A stretch of DNA of 64,000 nt from G963556115 sp963678205 (GTDB lineage Bacteria > Planctomycetota > SZUA-567), in the NCBI GenBank assembly GCA_963678205.1, contig OY782760.1, positions 1,736,001 to 1,800,000 of the forward strand, read 5' to 3'. The position numbers and the translations under genes were made by a program. Position 1 is the first letter of the stretch. Each line of letters opens with the position of its first letter. The notes under the pieces are model-generated. The model was not told where the DNA came from. It worked only from the letters and a program-made list of their open reading frames with translations, and ran no database searches. Shown piece by piece: positions 35,355-44,429 of the stretch.

Positions 35355-35762
35355 GTGAAATTACTCGGTGTTGATCTTGGTCAGAGGCGCGTGGGATTTG
35401 CTGTGTGTGATACAGAACTTCCACTTGCTCTTGCCCATAAAGTAGCAGAAGTAAGAAGCAGTGAAGATATAATAAGGGTTATTCTTGAAGAAAAGGATAG
35501 TGTAGGTGCTGATATAATTATAATTGGCCTTCCCCTTGAAATGAGTGGGAAAGTTGGTAGAAAGGCCAAAGAAGCTGAGTCCTATAAAGAAAAATTAGTA
35601 GAAAACGGGGCTAGTGTTGAGCTTTTTGATGAGCGTTTGACTTCGGCTGCCGCTCATTCTGCAATGAAAAATGCCAACTTAAACCGGAAAGATCGGATGA
35701 AGACTGTTGATGCTATTTCTGCGCAACTTATTTTGCAGTCATATGTTGACGTAAAATTATGA
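35355..35762 (+). CDS. ruvX: RuvX/YqgF Holliday-junction-resolvase-like protein
   Basis: This RNase-H-fold nuclease is involved in 16S rRNA 5' end processing and possibly recombination. The 135-residue protein has LLGVDLGQRRVGFAVCD, IIIGLPLEMSG, the acidic DERLTSAAAH and the final VDAISAQLILQSYV, so the active-site acids are present. It starts at GTG behind GAGAGGGA. Confidence 0.93.
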   Translation: MKLLGVDLGQRRVGFAVCDTELPLALAHKVAEVRSSEDIIRVILEEKDSVGADIIIIGLPLEMSGKVGRKAKEAESYKEKLVENGASVELFDERLTSAAAHSAMKNANLNRKDRMKTVDAISAQLILQSYVDVKL

Positions 35763-35932
35763 GTAGTTTGAGGTGTAACATTTTATCAATTTAATTCGGT
35801 TTACTACGAATGTAGATTGTTACAATATGAAATGTATGGTATAATTCTAAATATAATATTATCGGGCATTAGCTGGTTGGGGAACTGGCACTGTCTATTA
35901 TTGTTTTTGGAGTGAAGGAAGATACATTTTAT

Positions 35933-36616
35933 ATGAACAAATTCAATCTACATGTTTTACTCTTACTGGGAGCTTTAGTCTTCTGCGTAGGATTGATAAA
36001 CATGACATCCAATACCAATCCTCATGCTTATGAGGTGGAAGTGTCAAAAGGATTGAGTTTTATTCCTACTCTATCATCTTCTGTATATCATTATCAACAT
36101 GAGCTAACTATTCCTGATGTTGATGAAGAGCATAATCATTCAAATATTTATCTTGATATTATAAAACATGAGCTTGAAGCAGTTGAAAATATTCAAGAGC
36201 CAGTGGTAGAAAATAAAGCTGCGGTTAAAATTACTCAATCTGTAAAACCTGTTTTGCCAACAACTACCAAGAAGAAGTCTGTTAAGAAAAAAAAGGATTA
36301 TGTAGAGCGTTGGGCTCTGGTAACTGCATATTGCCCATGCAGTAAGTGCTGTGGCTATGCTACTCCTGGTAGAACCTCTATTGGTAAGAGTGCGTGGAAA
36401 CCTGGGATTGCTGCTGATCCTAGAGCAGTTGCGTATGGTACAGAGGTATATGTTAAGGGATACGGCAGAAAAGTTGTTGACGATACTGGCGGGGCAATGA
36501 GACGTAGCTGGAGACGAAAAGGGCTTCTTCATCTAGATCTGAGAATGACCTATCATTATCAGGCTGTAAAGTGGGGCAGGCGGATGATGAAAGTAAGGAT
36601 TTATAATAAAAAATAG
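35933..36616 (+). CDS. Exported 3D-domain protein (cell-wall hydrolase-like)
   Basis: The 227-residue protein has an N-terminal hydrophobic signal or anchor (LHVLLLLGALVFCVGLI), a linker, and a C-terminal 3D domain from about residue 130: ALVTAYCPCSKCCG, IAADPRAVAYGTEVYV, the aspartates in VVDDTGGA and the closing LHLDLRMTYH. 3D domains form the catalytic double-psi barrel of Rpf- and MltA-type muralytic enzymes. CPCSKCCG supplies four Cys that could form a zinc site or disulfides. The ATG is preferred because a GTG 21 bases upstream abuts the GGAG. Confidence 0.82.
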   Translation: MNKFNLHVLLLLGALVFCVGLINMTSNTNPHAYEVEVSKGLSFIPTLSSSVYHYQHELTIPDVDEEHNHSNIYLDIIKHELEAVENIQEPVVENKAAVKITQSVKPVLPTTTKKKSVKKKKDYVERWALVTAYCPCSKCCGYATPGRTSIGKSAWKPGIAADPRAVAYGTEVYVKGYGRKVVDDTGGAMRRSWRRKGLLHLDLRMTYHYQAVKWGRRMMKVRIYNKK

Positions 36617-36645
36617 TTTTAAATATATTATAAATATTGAATATT

Positions 36646-36677
36646 ACGCTCTGGGTCTTTCCTAGGGTGTTTTTTAT
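36646..36677 (+). terminator. Terminator after 3D-domain gene
   Basis: ACGCTCTGGG and CCTAGGGTGT pair over ten bases, using G-U wobbles, around a TCTTT loop, followed by a T run. Confidence 0.75.
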
Positions 36678-36779
36678 TATCTATAACGCTTTATTGAAAT
36701 TCTTTACTAGAGTTTGATGAAATAATCTATATAATATTTTGATTGTTATAAAAATATTCAAATAAAATTAGGAGAAAAA

Positions 36780-38216
36780 ATGCCTGAAGGGAAAGAGCTA
36801 TTCACAGAGAATCTTTTGTCAATTTTGATTCCTGTTTATAATGAACGGGCTTATATAAGAGCTTCACTCAATAAAGTGCTTGCAGTAAAGCTTCCAAGAG
36901 GGCTAAGTAGAGAATTAATAATTGTTAATGATGCCTCAACTGATGGAACAGAAGAGGTCATACTAGAGTTTATGCAGCAATATCCTGAGATTAAATATTA
37001 TAAACAGGATTTTAACCAGGGTAAGGGAGCTGCAATTCGTAGAGCAATCAAAGAAATGACTGGTGAATATGCAATCATTCAGGATGCAGATTTGGAGTAT
37101 GATCCCAATGAATATTCTGTTGTTTTGAGACCACTTCTTGAAGGGCATGCTGATGTTGTATATGGTTCACGCTTTGCCAATAGAGAAATGCGCAAAATAT
37201 TACTCTATCACCATAAATTAGGTAATTTATTTCTTACTCATCTGTCAAATTTTTTTACAGGTCTTGACCTTACTGATATGGAAACGTGTTATAAAGCATT
37301 CCGTAGTGATGTTCTCAAAACTATTCCTTTACGTTCTAATAGATTTGGAATTGAACCAGAGATTACTGCTAAAATAGCCAAACGTGATTGTTCGGTTTAT
37401 GAGGTGCCGATAAGTTATTATGGGCGATCGTATGCTGAGGGTAAAAAAATTGGCTGGAAAGATGGTCTACAGGCAATATATACAATTTTAAAGTATTGGA
37501 TGATTGATGACTGTTACTCTGATGAGCATACTTGCTATTTTCAAAGGAGAGCTTCGGCTGGGCGTAGATTCTGTAAATGGATGGTAGAGGAGATAGTCCC
37601 AAGTATTGGTAATAAGTCTATTGAGGTTGGGGCTGGTATTGGTAATATAAGTAGAATGCTGCCTAAAAAAGAGAAGTTGACTGTAACTGACAGTGACCCT
37701 GAAGTAGTAGGAATGATAAAGCAGATTTATGCTGATAATGAGCTTGTAGATGTTGATTCGCTTGATATTACAGATGAATCAGACGTTACAAAATTTTCTG
37801 GTAGAGGTATTGATACTGTTATAATGCTCTCTGGCGTACAAAAGTATGAAGATGATCTTGCTGTATTGAAAAACTCTGCTAGAATGTTAGAAAGTGGAGG
37901 TAGGCTTATTCTTCAGGTACCTAATAATAAAGCACTTTTTGGAAGCCTTGACAAGGAAGAAGGTTTTTTAAGACGTTATTCTAAAAAAGATATTAAGAAA
38001 AAGCTTGAGGACGCTGGGTTTACCATCGAAAAATGCTGGGGGATAAACTCTATTTCTGCTCTTTCGTGGTATTGTAACTCTGTTTTCTTAAAACGTAAAA
38101 ATATACCACTGCTTCAGTTGAAATTATTGGATACGATGATTGTATTTTGGAAGCATGTTGAGAGATTTATGCCTTTTAAAGGCTTGTCTCTGCTAATTGT
38201 TGCGAGAAAAAAATAA
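36780..38216 (+). CDS. Glycosyltransferase (GT2) fused to SAM methyltransferase
   Basis: Residues 12-240 are a GT2 domain of the dolichyl-phosphate-mannose-synthase type: ILIPVYNERAYI, VNDASTDGTEE, and the metal-binding pair Asp 102/Asp 104 in IIQDADLEYDP, with ETCYKAFR. Residues about 265-478 are a class I methyltransferase with motif I IEVGAGIGNIS (281-291), TVTDSDPE, and SGGRLILQVPN. There is no membrane segment of the usual Dpm C-terminal type. It may transfer a sugar to a lipid or surface polymer and methylate the product. The GT and MTase are usually separate genes; here one frame covers both with no frameshift. Confidence 0.83.
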   Translation: MPEGKELFTENLLSILIPVYNERAYIRASLNKVLAVKLPRGLSRELIIVNDASTDGTEEVILEFMQQYPEIKYYKQDFNQGKGAAIRRAIKEMTGEYAIIQDADLEYDPNEYSVVLRPLLEGHADVVYGSRFANREMRKILLYHHKLGNLFLTHLSNFFTGLDLTDMETCYKAFRSDVLKTIPLRSNRFGIEPEITAKIAKRDCSVYEVPISYYGRSYAEGKKIGWKDGLQAIYTILKYWMIDDCYSDEHTCYFQRRASAGRRFCKWMVEEIVPSIGNKSIEVGAGIGNISRMLPKKEKLTVTDSDPEVVGMIKQIYADNELVDVDSLDITDESDVTKFSGRGIDTVIMLSGVQKYEDDLAVLKNSARMLESGGRLILQVPNNKALFGSLDKEEGFLRRYSKKDIKKKLEDAGFTIEKCWGINSISALSWYCNSVFLKRKNIPLLQLKLLDTMIVFWKHVERFMPFKGLSLLIVARKK

Positions 38217-38236
38217 TTTGATTTGTGAAATATTTT

Positions 38237-38267
38237 ACTCCTGAGAGGATTCTTAGGAGTTTTTTTA
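38237..38267 (+). terminator. Terminator after GT2-methyltransferase gene
   Basis: A 10-base stem (ACTCCTGAGA / TCTTAGGAGT, one wobble) with a GGAT loop is followed by seven T residues. Confidence 0.88.
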
Positions 38268-39094
38268 GGTTAGCCTGTTGAGTACTAGACGTGTGTGAAA
38301 GAGAAAATTTCAGCTATTTGGTGAATAAGTTATTGGTATGTAAAAGTACAGCTTTGTGAAATATAGTGGAGTTGTTAAGGGTGCTAGTATTTTGAATGTT
38401 AGAGGGAATGGTAATCTTCAATAGCTTACTCATGTTACGTAAGTATATAAATATTAGTAAGCATTCAATCTAAAGTATAGGTGAAGGACAATGTATAGTT
38501 ATAACCTTGAAAATATACAAAAGATTATTCAGGGGTAACGTTGATATACAGGAGTGTTATTATGATGTGTGATTACTTCCACCTGCTGTTAATCAGATTG
38601 GATTTCAGCGTATATTGGTATAATCTTGAATTTTTATGTTTATAGTTGCTCAGTGTATATCTAATGTGCGGATCAATTGTATCCTCTTACAATAGCTTTT
38701 AAATTGTGATACTATAATTAGGTTGAAGACTGGTGTAATATCGTTCAATATTGCTATCTTTGAGTAAGAGTTATCCGTTCTTTCATCTAAATTCATCTAC
38801 TATCTTGTTATCTTTTCTTTTACCTAAATGTTGTACTTCAAGTTTGAATACATTGGTTACAAAAGAGATATTTTTAGCCCATGTTATTATTATATTAAGA
38901 AGGTCTTGCTTTACTAATTAGCTTTTTGCGGACGCATATTATAAGTTAATAGTTATCAGTTATAATTCGCCTTCGGGTGGTGGTTTGACAGTAAAAGCAA
39001 ATTATTGCTTTATATACTGATTTGATTAAAATGAGATGTATATACGTTATGGTTTTTTATATTTGTATTGAGTTATTTTAATTGGGGAGAGGTT
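38268..39094. other. Long gap without recognisable gene
   Basis: More than 800 bases hold no frame of convincing length on either strand and no structural RNA that I recognise. Base composition is slightly richer in GC than the other gaps, which would fit a decayed gene, but I could not identify one. Confidence 0.4.
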
Positions 39095-39556
39095 ATGATT
39101 CTAGATAGATTGGAAAATATAAAGGAATACTTTCAAGGAGATACACTTTTAGCAAAAGCTGTGGAATTTGCTGTAAATTTTGATCCGGAAAGTGAGGCTG
39201 GGAAATATGAGATAGAGGGAGAAAAAATATTTGCTAATTATCTTCATATGCCGACAAAAAGACTTGATAATCTCAAGTTTGAAAAGCATGAAAAGTATAT
39301 TGATATTCAAGTGCTATACATTGGTAAGTTGATAATGGGGCATTGTTTTGCTGAGAATAATCCTATTAGTATAGGAGGGTACAATGCAGAAAATGATGTT
39401 GAAAAATTCAGCATACCTGATACATATTCCAGTTTGAAAATGAGTGAAGGTGAGTTTGCGGTGTTCTATCCACATGACTATCATATGCCCGATCTTTGTC
39501 TAACCGAGCCAGAAGATGTGAAAAAGCTTGTTATTAAAATTTGTGTAGAAAATTGA
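39095..39556 (+). CDS. YhcH/YjgK/YiaL family protein
   Basis: Proteins of this family (EbgC, TabA, YhcH) are small cupin-fold proteins linked to sugar and sialic acid use or biofilm formation; some act as anomerases. The 153-residue protein shows the family's metal-binding pattern: FEKHEKYIDIQ (Glu and His) and FYPHDYHMPD (two His). The ATG is chosen because GGGGAGAGG precedes it and the family starts here. It stands alone after an 800-base gap, so context gives no substrate. Confidence 0.85.
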   Translation: MILDRLENIKEYFQGDTLLAKAVEFAVNFDPESEAGKYEIEGEKIFANYLHMPTKRLDNLKFEKHEKYIDIQVLYIGKLIMGHCFAENNPISIGGYNAENDVEKFSIPDTYSSLKMSEGEFAVFYPHDYHMPDLCLTEPEDVKKLVIKICVEN

Positions 39557-39811
39557 TTGAGGACTTTTAAGAGTTTTTTTATCTTTTTGATACTTAGAGT
39601 TATTAATTTGTGTAATGAATGTATCATGCAGAAGCTATGGCTTATTCTGAGCTTACCCAAAAGGTATTCTGATTTTTGTAGAAAATGCAAAATATGCCTT
39701 TAAGGATGCTATTATTAAAGAAGTTACGAAATTAATGAAGTATGGTGTTACCATCAGTATAAACAAATTAAACTTGAGTAGTTTTAACAGATATTGTTAA
39801 TTTCGACTAGT

Positions 39812-39836
39812 GAACCACCCGTTTAACGGGTGGTTC
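39812..39836. repeat. Perfect 25-base palindrome between convergent genes
   Basis: GAACCACCCGTT and AACGGGTGGTTC are perfect complements around one central T. It lies between the YhcH-family gene and copA. No T run follows on either side. Such a hairpin could be a terminator for the two converging genes; its sequence also resembles the subterminal hairpins of IS200/IS605 elements, but no transposase is present. Confidence 0.6.
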
Positions 39837-39861
39837 CGATTATTTAATGGTATGGTAGGGT

Positions 39862-40068
39862 TTATGAACCTAAGGTATATCCAGCATCAATAACTGCTTG
39901 TTTTACTGCATCAAGTTCTGTATCTTGATCTGTAAAGGTTATTGTTAGTTCCTTTTTTTCAAGATTTACCTCTGCTTCTATAACGCCTTTTACGGTGAGA
40001 GCAGCTTTTTCAACACTGTTCTTACAGTGGTTGCAACTCATGCCTTCTACGATAAATTTCTCTGTCAT
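39862..40068 (-). CDS. Possible internal product: free CopZ-like copper chaperone (in frame within copA)
   Basis: Within copA, an ATG (codon 758) is preceded by AAGGAG at a 6-base distance on the minus strand, an ideal ribosome site. Starting there gives a 68-residue protein, MTEKFIVEGMSCNHC..., which matches a complete CopZ-type HMA chaperone in length and in metal motif. Known precedents for extra chaperone from copA exist in E. coli by frameshifting at the N-terminal domain. Internal initiation here is inference. Confidence 0.5.
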   Translation of the reverse strand: MTEKFIVEGMSCNHCKNSVEKAALTVKGVIEAEVNLEKKELTITFTDQDTELDAVKQAVIDAGYTLGS

Positions 40069-42339
40069 TGTTTTCTCCTTTGTCTGCTGTGCTTTTTGCT
40101 CGGATAATTGATTTGAATTGATCGTGGTATTGTATTGGTTGAATTTGAATCTTTTTAAACTTAGTGAGTTTGAGACAACTGATACTGAGCTGAATGCCAT
40201 AGCAGCGCCGGCTATGATAGGATTTAAAAAACCTAATGCAGCAAATGGGATGCCGATAGAGTTATAAAAAAATGCCCAGAAGAGGTTCTGCCTTATCTTG
40301 TGCATTGTATTGCGTGAGAGCTGAATAGCAGCAGCAATTTCACCTAAATCACCCCTCATAAGTGTGATATCTGCTGACTCCATAGCAATATCTGAACCTT
40401 CACCCATGGCTATACCGGTGTCCGCAGTAGCCAGTGCAGGGGCGTCATTTATACCGTCACCTACCATAGCGACTATTTTGCCTTTTGCTTGTAGTTTTTG
40501 TACTTCCAAAGCTTTTCCTTCTGGCAGGACTTCAGATAGAACATTGTCAATACCTGCTTTTTTAGCGATAGCTTTGGCTGTTCGATTGTTATCACCAGTA
40601 ATCATATAGATATCGAGCCCCATTGCTTTGAGTGTTGCGATACTACGTTCTGAAGTAGCTTTAATACTGTCCGCTATTGCAAGAATTGCAATAGGCTGAG
40701 TGGTGTCTGCAAGAATAATTACAGTATTTCCTTGTTCTTCTAGGGTTGCTTTTTCTTTAGAAAGTTTTGTGATATCAATACTGTTTTCAATTATGAATTG
40801 TTCTGTTCCTATGAGATATTCAGTATCATTAATTTTGGCTTTAATTCCTTTGCCAGCAATTGCTTTGAAATTTTCAGTACTAAACAATTTGCAATCCAGT
40901 TCTCTTGCCACAGCAACGACAGCTTTGGCTAGCGGGTGCTCAGAGTTATTCTCTAAGCTTGCAGCAATAGTGAGTATTTCTTTTTCATCTTTTATTATAT
41001 TTGAGCCTACCGACGGTATTACTTTTTGTAGTTCTGGTCTACCTTGAGTTATTGTGCCGGTTTTATCTAGTACAATGGTTGTAACTTTTCCGGTTTGCTG
41101 TAGTACTTCTCCATTCTTAATAAGTATACCGCGCTGTGCGCCAACTCCTGTACCGACCATTATTGCTGTTGGCGTTGCCAGTCCCAGTGAGCAAGGGCAG
41201 GCTATTACCAGTACTGCTACTGCAGAAATAATAGCAGAAGTAAAAGAGCCAAATGCCAGCCACCAGATTAAAAAGGTAATAACTGCAATACTTAGTACAG
41301 CAGGTACGAAGATGGCTGCAACTTTGTCAGCAATTTTCTGAATAGGAGCTTTTGAGCCTTGGGCTTCTTCAACAAAAGATATTATTCTTGATAATACGGA
41401 GTCATTACCTACATGACTGGCTTTGAATTTTACAGAACCAAAGCTATTTATTGTTCCGCTTATGAGCAAATCACCAGTATCTTTTTCTACAGGTATACTC
41501 TCTCCGGTAATCATGCTTTCGTCGACTGCCGTATTTCCACTAATTATAATACCGTCAACAGGGATTCTTTCTCCAGGTTTGATATGTATGATATCGTCGA
41601 TTTGAACATCGTTGATTGGGACTGAGATTATGTCTCCATTACGTTCAATGTTAGCTGTTTTGGGTTGGAGTCCCATTAATTTTTTTATGGCTTCTGAAGT
41701 TTTACCTTTGGCATTTGCTTCAAGGTATCTGCCAAGTAGGACAAGGGTTATAATGATTGCTGATGCTTCAAAGTATAAACCTGAACTTGAAAGAGTGGTA
41801 TGTTTTGCAATAAACCCGTTGAATATACTGAATACATAAGCTGCAGATGTACCGAGTGCGACAAGTACATCCATGCCAGGATTTAGTGCTTTAATATTTT
41901 TCCAGGCGTTTTTATAAAAACTCCAGCCAATCCAGAATTGAACTGGTGTTGCTAAAGCCAGCTGTAGGTAGGGATTATGCAGGAACATTAGTGGCTTTAT
42001 TTTTAGTATTCCAGCAAACATTGCCAGTACTAAAGGGATACTTAGGATAATTGAAAAAAACATTTTGGTCTTCAATGACTTCAACTCTTTCTTTTTCAGC
42101 TTTGTTTGTTCGTCATTAATTGCTTCTGTGGCAATGGTTGCATTGTATCCTGCTTCGGTTACACTTTTTATAATATCCTTGATATTAATGATTTCAGGGT
42201 TTATGCTGACAGTTGCTTTTTCTGTTGCAAGATTTACTGTTGCAACATCTACGCCATTAGTATTTGCAATTGCTTTTTCAACATGGGCCACACATGCAGC
42301 GCATGACATCCCTTGTATATTAAGTTGTATAATTTCCAT
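39862..42339 (-). CDS. copA: Copper-exporting P1B-type ATPase CopA with N- and C-terminal HMA domains
   Basis: This inner-membrane ATPase exports Cu(I). The 825-residue protein has an N-terminal HMA domain (GMSCAACVAH, Cys 13/16), about eight membrane helices, the ion-binding CPC motif at 381-383, the phosphorylation site DKTGT at 425-429, TGD and GDGINDAPAL. It ends with a second HMA domain (GMSCNHC, Cys 769/772). That C-terminal domain starts at an in-frame Met with its own ribosome site, so it may also be made as a separate chaperone. A C-terminal HMA is unusual; most CopA proteins have them only at the N-terminus. AAAGGAG precedes the start. Confidence 0.95.
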   Translation of the reverse strand: MEIIQLNIQGMSCAACVAHVEKAIANTNGVDVATVNLATEKATVSINPEIINIKDIIKSVTEAGYNATIATEAINDEQTKLKKKELKSLKTKMFFSIILSIPLVLAMFAGILKIKPLMFLHNPYLQLALATPVQFWIGWSFYKNAWKNIKALNPGMDVLVALGTSAAYVFSIFNGFIAKHTTLSSSGLYFEASAIIITLVLLGRYLEANAKGKTSEAIKKLMGLQPKTANIERNGDIISVPINDVQIDDIIHIKPGERIPVDGIIISGNTAVDESMITGESIPVEKDTGDLLISGTINSFGSVKFKASHVGNDSVLSRIISFVEEAQGSKAPIQKIADKVAAIFVPAVLSIAVITFLIWWLAFGSFTSAIISAVAVLVIACPCSLGLATPTAIMVGTGVGAQRGILIKNGEVLQQTGKVTTIVLDKTGTITQGRPELQKVIPSVGSNIIKDEKEILTIAASLENNSEHPLAKAVVAVARELDCKLFSTENFKAIAGKGIKAKINDTEYLIGTEQFIIENSIDITKLSKEKATLEEQGNTVIILADTTQPIAILAIADSIKATSERSIATLKAMGLDIYMITGDNNRTAKAIAKKAGIDNVLSEVLPEGKALEVQKLQAKGKIVAMVGDGINDAPALATADTGIAMGEGSDIAMESADITLMRGDLGEIAAAIQLSRNTMHKIRQNLFWAFFYNSIGIPFAALGFLNPIIAGAAMAFSSVSVVSNSLSLKRFKFNQYNTTINSNQLSEQKAQQTKEKTMTEKFIVEGMSCNHCKNSVEKAALTVKGVIEAEVNLEKKELTITFTDQDTELDAVKQAVIDAGYTLGS

Positions 42340-42453
42340 AATTGCTCCTTTGTTATTCTTTTATATTATTATACGGTAATAATGTTAGGTTTGTATAACT
42401 TTTAAGGATTTTTTGGGAGTTATTTTGTATAATTGAATATATCAAAGTTAGGC

Positions 42454-42508
42454 AATATAAAAGGTCACAAGAATAGCTTTGGGTAAGCATCCTGTGACCT
42501 TTTATATT
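42454..42508 (-). terminator. Terminator after asparaginase gene
   Basis: TATAAAAGGTCACA and TGTGACCTTTTATA form a perfect stem of about 14 bases around a 24-base loop between ansB and copA; on the minus strand A/T-rich sequence follows. Confidence 0.7.
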
Positions 42509-42554
42509 TTTGAGCTATATTGTGATTCTTATTTTATATAAATCTTATTTTGTT

Positions 42555-43592
42555 CTACTCTTCAAAATAGCTACGAATAGTCTCTATATCAGCATCTTCA
42601 TTCAGCGCAAGTTCAAGAAGAACCTTTGATTTCTGTGGATTGTAAATTCCTGAACCTATTCCGATTTTCTTAGGTGTTGAAAAACCATTACCTGTCCTAG
42701 TAGATCTAACTACAGGGATCCCTTTTGCCATTGCTTCATTTACTGCATCATTCATTATATTAGGAATGGAACCGTTACCTGTACCTGCGATAACAATACC
42801 TTTGGCACCATTATCAATTGCTGCTTTTAGTAATGAGCCATCTTGATCTTGATAGCTATATAGAATTTTTACAACCGGTAATTTATCAGTATTCATTATA
42901 TCAAACATATGTTTATTTATGGGTTTTGTTGTTTCATAATAAAAGTGAGGAACCCCACTCAAGAAAGCACCAATATACCCTTGTTCTATAGCCTTGAAAG
43001 TGTCTAGCATGGTTGAGTTTGTTTTAGTGGTGTAAAAGGCTGAGCCAATTCTGTCATTAAGAACTATCATTGTACCTCTACCTTTAGCTTCTTCTACTGT
43101 AGCTAGTTTTACCGCTTCAAGAAGATTCATTCCGCCATCTGCACTAATAGCAGTAGCTGGTCGCATTGCTCCAACAACAACAACTGGTTTGTCACTGTTG
43201 ACAGTAAGATCCAAGAAAAAAGCAGTCTCTTCTAAAGTATCAGTACCATGTGTAACTACAGCTCCACTAGTTCCTGGCTCTTTAAGTTTTTTATTGATTT
43301 CTTTACTTAATTTTAGAACAATATCTTGAGTCAAATTATTACTTCCTGTATTGGCAATCTGTACACCACTTACATTTGCAAATTCTGTTATTTCTGGTAC
43401 TGCAGTAATTAGAGTTTGGACACCAATTTTGCCAGAATCATAATCGGTAGTGTCTGTACTTTTCTTTGAACTGCCAGCAATTGTACCACCTGTGGCATAA
43501 ATTGTAACTCCTGGTTTTTCATTAGCTGATGCTGAAAGAGTTGAAACCATTAAAATTACACTAAAGATACACTTTAAGTATTTCATTTTCAT
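42555..43592 (-). CDS. ansB: Exported L-asparaginase (type II)
   Basis: It hydrolyses asparagine to aspartate and ammonia in the periplasm. The 345-residue protein has a signal peptide (CIFSVILMVSTLSASA), then the first catalytic Thr motif IYATGGTIAG, the second THGTDTLEETAFFL, GAMRPATAISADGGMN, and the C-terminal IAGTGNGSIPN. Export and length match the high-affinity type II enzymes. It diverges from the chemoreceptor gene. Together with amt, P-II and glnN it contributes to nitrogen supply. Confidence 0.93.
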   Translation of the reverse strand: MKMKYLKCIFSVILMVSTLSASANEKPGVTIYATGGTIAGSSKKSTDTTDYDSGKIGVQTLITAVPEITEFANVSGVQIANTGSNNLTQDIVLKLSKEINKKLKEPGTSGAVVTHGTDTLEETAFFLDLTVNSDKPVVVVGAMRPATAISADGGMNLLEAVKLATVEEAKGRGTMIVLNDRIGSAFYTTKTNSTMLDTFKAIEQGYIGAFLSGVPHFYYETTKPINKHMFDIMNTDKLPVVKILYSYQDQDGSLLKAAIDNGAKGIVIAGTGNGSIPNIMNDAVNEAMAKGIPVVRSTRTGNGFSTPKKIGIGSGIYNPQKSKVLLELALNEDADIETIRSYFEE

Positions 43593-44429
43593 GTTATTTC
43601 CTTTTATCTTATTAATATATAAAACTGGAATTATTCACTAATCCCAAAACAGTAATTAAATATGATACTTAATGGTTATAAACTTATGCTTTAATTTACA
43701 AAGGGTGTACCAGTTTTGAGAGAAAACCAAATTATATAGTAATCAATCTAAATTGATAGGTATTTAAATATTAAAATAATTTGTTAAGGATAAATATAAA
43801 AACAATAAATGTAATATTATACATTTAAGAATAAACAATATTCATAATTGTATGTTTTGTGTAATTCAATGACTTTTCGTCATTTCTATAAATTGAATTA
43901 TATCACTAAAACGTTATTTAAAATATTTTAGAAATAATAAATAATAAATGATTATTAAGTATAAAGTCGAAAAATGAATTATTTTGCGGTTTGTAGAAAA
44001 GTATATAACTTTATCATTATTGTAACTCATAAAAAATAATGTGCAATTATAGATTAGATTAAATAAAAAATAATTGATGAAAATTGGCTCAAAGTTTCTT
44101 TTTTAATTTGTGAAATTTATCAACTTTGTCCAGAATTAACTACAAATTGGTAAAAAAACCAAAATATCCTGCTAAATCAAAAATTAGTTTAAAAGATTGA
44201 GGTGTATCGTAATAATGCGTTTTAAAAATAATATATTACACAATATAGAGATCTAAATATAAAAATAAAAAAATGCTAATTTTTTCACGCAAAATGTATA
44301 AAATGAAATTTATGCGGTGCGTAATTCAACAATTCTATTCTTTTAATAATATACTCATATAGAATATTATGCTATAAATATTAAATTATAAATTTATATT
44401 TATATTATGAAAAATTATGGAGAGATCGG
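43593..44429. other. Very AT-rich divergent gap
   Basis: More than 800 bases separate ansB and the chemoreceptor gene. No gene is seen. A nested inverted repeat lies at 43863-43899 (AATTCAAT / ATTGAATT outside, ATGAC / GTCAT inside). Promoters for both genes must be here, but the composition makes any motif search unreliable. Confidence 0.45.

Noticed and set aside
35889..35911. TGGCAC near the 3D-domain gene as a sigma-54 promoter
   Set aside because: The downstream TTG element is several bases too far away and the required GG-N10-GC spacing is absent.
38560..38650. A short aldo-keto-reductase-like peptide (LPPAVNQIGFQ) in the gap
   Set aside because: Only about ten residues resemble the family, stops surround it, and no further segments match.
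39862..42339. Programmed frameshift in copA as in E. coli
   Set aside because: The frame is continuous, and no slippery heptamer with a following pseudoknot was evident at the end of the N-terminal HMA domain; the internal start near the C-terminus is the better candidate.
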